Shown piece by piece: positions 1 through 5,279 of a stretch of DNA of 8,152 nucleotides. Numbering within the stretch: the stretch's first letter is position 1; every line of letters starts with the position of its first letter. The stretch is from positions 1 to 8,152 of the forward strand of contig JAEETR010000219.1 of assembly GCA_016286595.1 (NCBI GenBank), read 5' to 3'. The DNA comes from Oscillospiraceae bacterium (lineage in GTDB: Bacteria > Bacillota > Clostridia > Oscillospirales > Oscillospiraceae). The translations under genes were made by a program, and so were the position numbers. The notes beneath the pieces were generated by a model. That model worked only from the letters and a program-made list of their open reading frames with translations. It did no database searches and was not told the origin of the DNA.

Positions 1-29
1 AAGCTGCATACTTAACGAAATTTCTGATT

Positions 30-60
30 GCCGCTCACGCGGCTGAATGTGAGGTATAAG
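30..60 (+). promoter_or_regulatory. Small leader hairpin and ribosome binding site before the sugar kinase
   Basis: A 5-bp perfect stem (30-34 with 39-43, loop TCAC) sits just upstream of the Shine-Dalgarno GAGGT (51-55). It has no T-run, so it is not a terminator. It may be a small 5' UTR hairpin or chance in GC-rich DNA. Too little upstream sequence is present to place a promoter. Confidence 0.25.
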
Positions 61-1071
61 ATGTTTGATGTTGTCGGTTTCAGCTCCCCGGTAATGGACA
101 TAGGCGTTGGCCTTGAAAAGCTGCCCAAGAAGGGCGAGACTGTTGAAATGCGGGATTACTGCTGGCAGGGCGGCGGCCCTGTCACCACCGGTGGCGTGGC
201 CTCCGCCCGCCTCGGTGCAAAGGTGGCCATAATCGGCACTGTCGCCAACGATATAATGGGCCACTTCCTCTATAACGACTCAATCCGCCACGGCATAGAC
301 GTGAGAAATCTCATCTTCCGGGACGGCGCCCACACCACACCCTGCGCAATTCTCTCCGATTCCGAGACCTCCAACCGCACCATGATCGGCGGCTCCTTCA
401 TGCGCCCCGAGCCCATCAAGTGGGAAGAGGTTGACCAGGAGCTGCTGAGAAATACGAAGATATTCCACATCGGCATGGTGGACGAGGTCTGCAAAAAGTG
501 CTGTGACGTGGTCCACGAGGCCGGCGGAAAGGTCCTCATCGATATGGGCGGCTACCGTCCCGGTATGACCGAGGAGACCTTCCCATACGTTGATTACTTT
601 ATCGGCTCCGAGATGTGCTATGACGGCTATTTCCAGTCCCGCGGCGTTGAGGACTCCAGCGAGACCCGCAAGGCCAACCTCATAAAGCTCCATGAGCTGG
701 GCCCTGAGGTGGTAATCTTCACCCTGGGCAGCGTCGGCATGTGCGGTTACAGCGAGAAGGACGGTTATTTTGAGCTGCCCGCCTTCCGCGTGAACGCCAT
801 TGACACCGTGGGCTGCGGCGACGTTTTCCACGGCGCCTTCGCCGCCGCAATGGCCTTCGGCATGGACATCAAGTCCGGCGCCCGCTTTGCCAGCGGCACC
901 TCTGCCATCAAGGCTACCCGCCAGGGAGGCCGCTGCGGCATTCCCACCCGTCCGGTGCTGGAGAAGTTCCTGGAGACCGGCGAGATCGATTACTCCGAGA
1001 TCGACAAGCGCGTTGAGTACTATCGCCGCGGCCTCGATCACGCCTTTGAGCCCGAGTTCGTTTTCGACTAA
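61..1071 (+). CDS. PfkB-family carbohydrate kinase (ribokinase/ketohexokinase-like)
   Basis: This is a cytoplasmic ATP-dependent sugar kinase of 336 residues, a usual length for the PfkB/ribokinase superfamily. The N-terminal substrate-binding block is visible: Asp13 after the first strand, GGGP at 37-40, then an A-x-LG-A segment leading to IG (58-59) and Asp64. The C-terminal PfkB signature DTVGCGD is at 248-254, where Asp254 is the expected catalytic base and the glycines form the anion hole. A GGR-x-GIPT segment near the end resembles ketohexokinase and sulfofructose kinase relatives more than ribokinase. A charged tail of about 25 residues follows. The exact sugar cannot be read from the sequence. 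The ATG at 61 is chosen because GAGGT lies at 51-55 with good spacing; an in-frame TTG at 28 lacks this. A strong terminator follows, so the gene is not joined to the next. No other sugar gene is visible nearby. Confidence 0.93.
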   Translation: MFDVVGFSSPVMDIGVGLEKLPKKGETVEMRDYCWQGGGPVTTGGVASARLGAKVAIIGTVANDIMGHFLYNDSIRHGIDVRNLIFRDGAHTTPCAILSDSETSNRTMIGGSFMRPEPIKWEEVDQELLRNTKIFHIGMVDEVCKKCCDVVHEAGGKVLIDMGGYRPGMTEETFPYVDYFIGSEMCYDGYFQSRGVEDSSETRKANLIKLHELGPEVVIFTLGSVGMCGYSEKDGYFELPAFRVNAIDTVGCGDVFHGAFAAAMAFGMDIKSGARFASGTSAIKATRQGGRCGIPTRPVLEKFLETGEIDYSEIDKRVEYYRRGLDHAFEPEFVFD

Positions 1072-1088
1072 TACACAAATATTATAAG

Positions 1089-1124
1089 AAAAAGAGGAGC
1101 AGGCCGTGCCTGCTCCTCTTTTTT
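1089..1124 (+). terminator. Strong rho-independent terminator after the sugar kinase
   Basis: A perfect 11-bp GC-rich stem (1093-1103 with 1109-1119, loop CCGTG) is extended by four A:T pairs (1089-1092 with 1120-1123). The T-run is 1119-1124. The A-run on the 5' side means the minus-strand reading also looks like a terminator, but no minus-strand gene is visible nearby. It separates the kinase from the next transcription unit. Confidence 0.95.
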
Positions 1125-1130
1125 GACGGA

Positions 1131-1159
1131 TATACAAAATCGAACCCTTATGTTATAAT
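1131..1159 (+). promoter_or_regulatory. Sigma-A type promoter with extended -10 for the flavin reductase-hflX-yigZ unit
   Basis: A perfect TATAAT box lies at 1154-1159 with a TGT extended -10 directly before it (1151-1153). TATACA at 1131-1136 matches four of six positions of the -35 consensus with an ideal 17-bp spacer. The predicted transcription start is near 1166, giving a leader of about 34 nt. The better-looking TTGACG at 1123-1128 is 25 bp from the -10 and overlaps the terminator T-run, so it is probably not used. Confidence 0.8.
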
Positions 1160-1199
1160 TTAAAAAACAGAGTACCCGAAACGGGAAAAGGAGACGCCT

Positions 1200-1712
1200 A
1201 TGGCCTTCAAGAAGATAAAACCTGAGGATATAAAGGGCAACGTGTTCGATATGATTGACCGGCAGTGGATGCTCATCACCGCCGGCGATAAGAGCGGCTA
1301 TAACATGATGACAGCCAGCTGGGGCGGCATGGGCGTGCTGTGGGGCAGAGACGTGGCGTTCTGCTTCGTGCGTCACTCCCGCTACACCTTCGGCCTCATG
1401 GAAAATGGCGAGTACTATACCCTCAGCTTTTACGGCGAGGAGTGCCGTCCGGCGCTGAACCTCTGCGGCAGCAAAAGTGGGCGGGATACAGACAAGACGG
1501 CGGCCACGGGCCTTACTCCCGTCTTTGCCGACTGCGGAGCGCCGTATTTTGCCCAGGCGAAGCTGGTGCTGGTGTGCAGAAAGCTCTACTCCGACGATAT
1601 CGAGGAGAAGCATTTCATCGACAGATCCATACCCGCCCGGCAGTACGCCGACAACGACTACCATAAGACCTACGTGGGCGAGATAATCGAAGTTCTGACA
1701 AAAGAGGATTGA
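1200..1712 (+). CDS. Flavin reductase-like FMN-binding split-barrel protein
   Basis: This 170-residue protein is of usual size for the flavin reductase-like (flavoredoxin/HpaC-type) family. These bind FMN in a split beta-barrel and either reduce free flavin with NAD(P)H or carry electrons. Visible family features are the early strand with YNMMTASWGG at 34-43, where the N-x-M-T-x-S motif contacts the flavin phosphate in relatives, and a later KSGRDTDK segment followed by GLTP. Five cysteines are spread through the protein without a CxxC pair, so an iron-sulphur or rubredoxin partner domain is absent. It is soluble, with no signal peptide. The ATG has AGGAG at 1189-1193, 6 nt upstream. It is first in a unit with hflX and yigZ, with only 2 nt to the likely hflX start. 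Its physiological substrate is unknown; a role as an oxidoreductase is family knowledge only. Confidence 0.9.
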   Translation: MAFKKIKPEDIKGNVFDMIDRQWMLITAGDKSGYNMMTASWGGMGVLWGRDVAFCFVRHSRYTFGLMENGEYYTLSFYGEECRPALNLCGSKSGRDTDKTAATGLTPVFADCGAPYFAQAKLVLVCRKLYSDDIEEKHFIDRSIPARQYADNDYHKTYVGEIIEVLTKED

Positions 1713-1714
1713 GC

Positions 1715-2989
1715 GTGGCGGAAAAAGAGATCGAAAAAGCCATAATCGCGGGCCTGGCCGCCGATTCTCTGCCGGAGGGGGAGAGTTCCACCGAAGAGAG
1801 CATGGACGAGCTGGAATCCCTCCTCGCCACGGCGGGGGGAGAATCCTGCGGAAGGGTGCTGCAGACAAAGAGGACCCCGGACCCCCGCAGCTTTCTGGGT
1901 TCCGGCAAGGTGCAGGAGATGAAGGAGCTCATCGAGGCGAATGACTGCACCCTCGCTGTGTTCGACAACGAGCTGACGCCGTCGCAGGCCAGAGCGCTGG
2001 AGAGCGACCTGGGCGTACGCATAGTGGACAGAGCCCAGCTGATACTGGACATTTTCGCCCAGCGTGCCCGGACGAGAGAGGGACGGCTGCAGGTGGAGCT
2101 GGCACAGTACAGTTATATGCTGCCCCGGCTAACCGGCATGTGGACCCATCTGGTGCGGCAGACAGCCTCCGGCGGCTCCAGCCCCATCGGTACCAGAGGA
2201 CCCGGCGAGACCCAGCTTGAGACCGACCGGCGCCACATCAGAAGAAAGATACAGTCCCTGCAGCAGGAGCTGGAGAACGTGAGGCGGGTCCGTACCACCC
2301 AGCGCCGCCTGCGTGAGAAGAACGGCATCCCCGTTGTGGCCCTGGTGGGCTACACCAACGCCGGGAAAAGCACGCTTCTCAACACCCTTACCGGCGCCGA
2401 TATTCCCGCCAACAACCGGCTTTTCGATACACTTGACACCACCACCCGCCGCCTTGAGCTGGAGACGGGGGAGGAGCTTCTCATATCCGACACGGTGGGC
2501 TTTATCCGCAAACTGCCCCACCATCTTGTAGAGGCCTTCAAGGCCACCCTCGAGGAACTGAAGTACGCAGACGTGCTTCTCCACGTCATCGACGTGTCCA
2601 ATCCCGAGTGGGAGGTGCAGGCCGGGGTGGTGCGGGACCTTATTACCCAGCTCGGCGCTGAAAAGACTCCCTGCATCGACGTGTACAATAAAGCAGACGC
2701 GGCGCCCGTCAGCGAGATAATACCCCGCGGCGGCAATAACGTGGCCGTGTCCGCGCTGACCGGGGAGGGCGTCGACGATCTGATGAACGCCGTCCGCGCC
2801 GCCGTAGGCCGCGATAGGCGGCTGGTGACGCTGACGATACCGTATTCAGAACTTACTGTGATGGACGCGCTGCACCGCCGCGCCGACGTACGCTCCGTCG
2901 AGTACGATGAGCGGGGCGCTGTTGTAAAAGCGGTGGTGGACGCGGAGACTTACGGCCGTGTGCGCCGTTTCGCGGGAGAGGGCGAGTGA
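1715..2989 (+). CDS. hflX: GTPase HflX (ribosome-associated, ribosome splitting)
   Basis: HflX is a GTP-binding protein that binds the 50S subunit and splits stalled or idle 70S ribosomes, especially under stress. The 424-residue length is normal. The N-terminal HflX domain holds the GSGK segment and an SPIGTRGPGE-QLE-DRR stretch typical of the family, followed by an Arg-rich coiled-coil helical linker. The Ras-like G domain is complete: G1 GYTNAGKST at 212-220, the TLDTTTR G2 stretch, G3 DTVGF at 259-263, G4 NKAD at 325-328 and G5 SALTGEG from 346. A short C-terminal domain ends the protein. The GTG at 1715 is preferred because AAAGAGG at 1701-1707 sits 7 nt upstream; an in-frame TTG at 1709 is too close. 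It begins 2 nt after the flavin reductase stop, and its TGA overlaps the next ATG, so translation is probably coupled. Confidence 0.97.
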   Translation: MAEKEIEKAIIAGLAADSLPEGESSTEESMDELESLLATAGGESCGRVLQTKRTPDPRSFLGSGKVQEMKELIEANDCTLAVFDNELTPSQARALESDLGVRIVDRAQLILDIFAQRARTREGRLQVELAQYSYMLPRLTGMWTHLVRQTASGGSSPIGTRGPGETQLETDRRHIRRKIQSLQQELENVRRVRTTQRRLREKNGIPVVALVGYTNAGKSTLLNTLTGADIPANNRLFDTLDTTTRRLELETGEELLISDTVGFIRKLPHHLVEAFKATLEELKYADVLLHVIDVSNPEWEVQAGVVRDLITQLGAEKTPCIDVYNKADAAPVSEIIPRGGNNVAVSALTGEGVDDLMNAVRAAVGRDRRLVTLTIPYSELTVMDALHRRADVRSVEYDERGAVVKAVVDAETYGRVRRFAGEGE

Positions 2990-3603
2990 TGGACGAGTAT
3001 CTTATCCCCGGGGGCTACGGCGAATATGAGTTCACCGAAAAACGCTCCCGCTTCATTGGCCGGGTATGGCCGGTGTCCTCCGAACAGGAGGCGCTGGAGC
3101 GTATCGCGCAGACACGTGCGCTGGAGGAGGACGCCTCCCACAACGTGTACGCGTACAGCGTGCGGGGCGGCCCCATGCGTTTCTCCGATGACGGAGAGCC
3201 CGGCGGCACCGGGGGCAACCCGGTGATGAACGTGTTCACGAAACCGGGTATAGATGGCTTCTGCTGCGTGGTGACCCGCTATTTCGGCGGCATACTGCTG
3301 GGGGCGGGAGGACTCGTGCGCGCCTATTCAAAGGCCGCCGCGGGAGCCCTGAACGCCGCCGGTACGGGCAGAGTACGGCCCTGGAACGTGTACGCCGTCA
3401 CCTGCTCCTACGGCGCTTACGAGCGCCTTCGCCGGGACGTTATCGCCTTCGGCGCCGCGGTGGAGAACGTGGAGTACGCCGAGAGCGTGACCATGACCGT
3501 GGCAGTGCCCGAGGCGGAGAGCGCCGGCATAGAGACCTATGTCGCAGACAGGACCGGCGCCGCGGCCTCCGTGCTGCTCATAGACACGCAGATGCGCGCC
3601 TGA
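2989..3603 (+). CDS. yigZ: YigZ/IMPACT-family protein (UPF0029)
   Basis: This 204-residue protein is full length for the bacterial YigZ family. The N-terminal domain carries the UPF0029 fold with FSDDGEPGGTGG at 65-76 and the signature VVTRYFGG at 94-101 followed by ILLGAGGLVRAY. The rest matches the position of the ferredoxin-like DUF1949 domain. The family includes eukaryotic IMPACT, a regulator of GCN2 signalling through GCN1, and the E. coli YigZ fold suggests nucleic acid or ribosome-associated work; the bacterial biochemical role is not settled. The ATG at 2989 is preferred over an in-frame GTG at 2986: it forms a TGATG overlap with the hflX stop, and GAGG at 2978-2981 lies 7 nt upstream. 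An intrinsic terminator follows, making it last in its unit. Confidence 0.95.
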   Translation: MDEYLIPGGYGEYEFTEKRSRFIGRVWPVSSEQEALERIAQTRALEEDASHNVYAYSVRGGPMRFSDDGEPGGTGGNPVMNVFTKPGIDGFCCVVTRYFGGILLGAGGLVRAYSKAAAGALNAAGTGRVRPWNVYAVTCSYGAYERLRRDVIAFGAAVENVEYAESVTMTVAVPEAESAGIETYVADRTGAAASVLLIDTQMRA

Positions 3604-3632
3604 GGGCGCACATAAAACGTTTATACTGCCGA

Positions 3633-3667
3633 CTCCGTCTCCTTTTATGGGGGACGGAGGATTTTTT
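3633..3667 (+). terminator. Rho-independent terminator after yigZ
   Basis: A 10-bp stem (3633-3642 with 3650-3659, one G:U pair) with a 7-nt loop is followed by GA and then six T residues (3662-3667). It ends the flavin reductase-hflX-yigZ transcription unit 30 nt after the yigZ stop. Confidence 0.9.
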
Positions 3668-3680
3668 ATGAAATGCTCTG

Positions 3681-3731
3681 CAAAAAACTGAAAAAAATAA
3701 AAGGATAATGCAAATCCGCGGCGTATATATT
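3681..3731 (+). promoter_or_regulatory. Probable promoter region for the VOC-dgt-dnaG-rpoD unit (elements not resolved)
   Basis: Between the terminator and the VOC gene lies an unusually A-rich stretch (3681-3703) followed by -10-like GATAAT (3704-3709) and TATATT (3726-3731). Neither has a convincing -35 at 16-18 bp. The A-rich segment could act as an UP element. A promoter is expected here because a terminator lies just upstream and four genes follow, but I cannot fix its exact boxes. Confidence 0.3.
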
Positions 3732-3769
3732 GTTCAGGAAAAAGCGAAAGCGTGAAAGGAGCTGCAATT

Positions 3770-4141
3770 ATGGGTTATCCTATGATACACGTCAATTTCA
3801 ACGTGGCGGACCTCGACAAGTCCATAGCCTTTTACCGTGAGGCGCTGGGCCTTGAGCCGGTGCGCCGCCGTGAAGGGCCGGGGGGCTCCTTCATAATCAC
3901 TTATCTGGGCAGCGGCGAGAACGATTTTCAGCTGGAGCTGACCTGGCTGAGGGATCATCCCCAGAAGTACGACCTGGGCGAGGGAGAGTTCCATCTGGCG
4001 TTCAGAGCCGACGATATAGACGAGCTTTATGAAAAGCACAAGGCCATGGGCTGCGTATGTCAGGAGCGGAAGGGCGACAGCTATTACTTCATCGAGGACC
4101 CCGACGGCTACTGGCTGGAGGTCCTGCCGCCGGTGAGATAA
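3770..4141 (+). CDS. Glyoxalase I-like VOC-family metalloenzyme (probable lactoylglutathione lyase)
   Basis: This 123-residue protein is a single vicinal oxygen chelate unit pair, the size of bacterial glyoxalase I. All four positions that bind metal in E. coli GloA appear to be kept: His7, Glu56 (in QLELTW), His75 (in GEFHLAF) and Glu117 (in GYWLEVLP). The FYREALGL segment (21-28) and the EDPDGYW stretch (109-115) are also typical. Glyoxalase I isomerises the hemithioacetal of methylglyoxal and a thiol, usually glutathione, in the cytosol. Many clostridia lack glutathione, so the thiol used here is uncertain. The ATG at 3770 is chosen for AAAGGAG at 3755-3761, 8 nt upstream; an in-frame GTG at 3752 overlaps that site. 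dgt begins 12 nt after the stop, so the gene seems to head the dgt-dnaG-rpoD unit. Other VOC enzymes remain possible. Confidence 0.9.
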   Translation: MGYPMIHVNFNVADLDKSIAFYREALGLEPVRRREGPGGSFIITYLGSGENDFQLELTWLRDHPQKYDLGEGEFHLAFRADDIDELYEKHKAMGCVCQERKGDSYYFIEDPDGYWLEVLPPVR

Positions 4142-4153
4142 GGGAGGGCGTAT

Positions 4154-5167
4154 ATGGATAATCTGCGCCTGAAGCGTGAGACGCTGGAAGATACGCTCAT
4201 CGGGCCCTTCGGAGTGAAGGCCCGGGACTCAAAGGGCCGGCAGATCCCCGAGGAAGAGGACGGTATACGCACCTGCTTCCAGCGGGACGTGGACAGGATT
4301 ACATACTCAAAGGCCTTCCGCCGGTTAAAGCACAAGACGCAGGTGTTCCTGTCACCTGAGGGGGACCACTACCGCACCCGTCTGACCCACACGCTGGAGG
4401 TCACCCGGCTGGCCCGGACCATGGCCCGGGCCCTGCAGCTCAACGAGGACCTGACGGAGGCCGTTGGACTCGGTCACGACCTGGGGCATACGCCCTTCGG
4501 TCACGCCGGAGAGCGGGCGCTGAACGTGCTCATGGCAGATCACGGCGGCTTCCGGCACTATGAGCAGAGCCTGCGGGTGGTGGACAGACTTGAAAAAAAC
4601 CTGCGGGGCCTGAATCTGACCTGCGAGGTGCGGGACGGCATACTGCGCCACACAAACGATCCCTGGGCATCAACCCTTGAGGGTCAGCTCGTGCGCCGGG
4701 CCGATCTGATAGCCTATCTCAATCACGATCTGGACGACGCTATCCGGGCCGGGCTTCTCACCGAGGCCGACGTGCCCGAGGAGATAACCGCCGCCCTCGG
4801 TACCACCCACAGTCAGCGCATCAACACCATGGTGTGCGACGTGATCGAGTGCAGCATGGGAAAGGACAGGCTCTCCATGAGCCCCGGCGTTTTCCTGCTG
4901 CAGGAGGGGTTCAACTCCTTCATGTACGAGCAGGTGTACAAAAACCCCAAGGCAAAGAGCGAAGAGGACAAGGTGCTGGGCATCCTCGAGGGCCTTTTCC
5001 GCCACTACGCCGCCGACGCCGACCGTCTGCCCGGCGACTACCGCCGCATAGCGGACGAGGAGGGCATCGACCGGGCCGTGTGCGACTACATCTCAGGTAT
5101 GACCGACGATTTCGCCGTGGAGTGCTTCGAGCGGATATACGTGCCCGGCTCGTGGACGATAAAATGA
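4154..5167 (+). CDS. dgt: dGTP triphosphohydrolase-like HD-domain protein
   Basis: Dgt-family enzymes cut dNTPs, classically dGTP, to the nucleoside and triphosphate, and so control the dNTP pool. The 337-residue length fits the shorter Firmicutes dGTPase-like group rather than the ~500-residue E. coli Dgt. The N-terminal DRITYSKAFRRLKHKTQV segment (47-64) is a family hallmark. The HD metal site is complete: His79 (RLTHTLEV), His108-Asp109 (GLGHDLGHTPFGH) and Asp184 (RRADLIAYLNHD). An extended helical C-terminus follows. The ATG has GGAGG at 4143-4147, 6 nt upstream, in a 12-nt gap after the VOC stop. Its position directly before dnaG and rpoD is the common clostridial order and supports a role in replication nucleotide balance. 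Exact substrate preference cannot be read from sequence. Confidence 0.95.
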   Translation: MDNLRLKRETLEDTLIGPFGVKARDSKGRQIPEEEDGIRTCFQRDVDRITYSKAFRRLKHKTQVFLSPEGDHYRTRLTHTLEVTRLARTMARALQLNEDLTEAVGLGHDLGHTPFGHAGERALNVLMADHGGFRHYEQSLRVVDRLEKNLRGLNLTCEVRDGILRHTNDPWASTLEGQLVRRADLIAYLNHDLDDAIRAGLLTEADVPEEITAALGTTHSQRINTMVCDVIECSMGKDRLSMSPGVFLLQEGFNSFMYEQVYKNPKAKSEEDKVLGILEGLFRHYAADADRLPGDYRRIADEEGIDRAVCDYISGMTDDFAVECFERIYVPGSWTIK

Positions 5168-5279
5168 TTCCCCCTGTCGGCACCGTTTTCGGTGCATCGA
5201 CCCCGTTACAATGATTTCGCCGATAATATTCGGTGTATCACGGGGAGAAAACAGGAGATAATTGGAAAGGGGGATAAGT
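5168..5279 (+). promoter_or_regulatory. Structured dgt-dnaG leader, possible SD-sequestering RNA element
   Basis: This 112-nt gap holds more order than a simple spacer. Hairpin 1 is a perfect 6-bp stem (5180-5185 with 5190-5195, TTTT loop). A second element pairs 5201-5206 with 5240-5245, 5207-5210 with 5234-5237 across a 2-nt bulge, and 5220-5223 with 5230-5233 at its tip. TCCCCCT at 5169-5175, starting two bases after the dgt stop, is perfectly complementary to AGGGGGA at 5268-5274, which contains the dnaG Shine-Dalgarno. Closing it would give a multi-branched RNA hiding the ribosome site. A second SD-like AGGAG is at 5253-5257. No T-run follows a stem, so it is not a simple terminator. TACAAT (5207-5212) resembles a -10 but lacks a -35. 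Confidence 0.4.
5188..5239 (+). repeat. Imperfect direct repeat TTCGGTGYATC in the dnaG leader
   Basis: TTCGGTGCATC at 5188-5198 recurs as TTCGGTGTATC at 5229-5239, ten of eleven bases identical and 41 nt apart. In both copies the CGG arm closes a small hairpin with an upstream CCG, so the unit is a hairpin plus TGYATC. The near four-turn helical spacing would also suit a protein operator. Confidence 0.5.

Noticed and set aside
28..60. TTG at 28 as the start of the sugar kinase
   Set aside because: It lies within a small hairpin with no ribosome site, and the added residues do not fit the family N-terminus. ATG 61 has a good SD.
1123..1128. TTGACG as the -35 box of the 1154 TATAAT promoter
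   Set aside because: The spacer would be 25 bp, far too long, and it overlaps the terminator T-run. TATACA at 1131 gives 17 bp.
280..1137. Long minus-strand open frame (285 codons) opposite the sugar kinase
   Set aside because: It mirrors a GC-rich coding gene in the antisense frame, has low-complexity Ala/Gly/Val/His composition and no family motif, and its start lies in the terminator stem. The + strand gene explains this DNA.
3668..3691. Seven-codon leader peptide ATG after the yigZ terminator
   Set aside because: It starts directly in the terminator T-tract, has no ribosome site and no amino-acid bias suggesting attenuation.
5207..5227. TACAAT and GATAAT as promoters for dnaG
   Set aside because: Both resemble -10 boxes but no acceptable -35 is found 16-18 bp upstream, and both fall in the proposed RNA fold. 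A weak internal promoter cannot be excluded.
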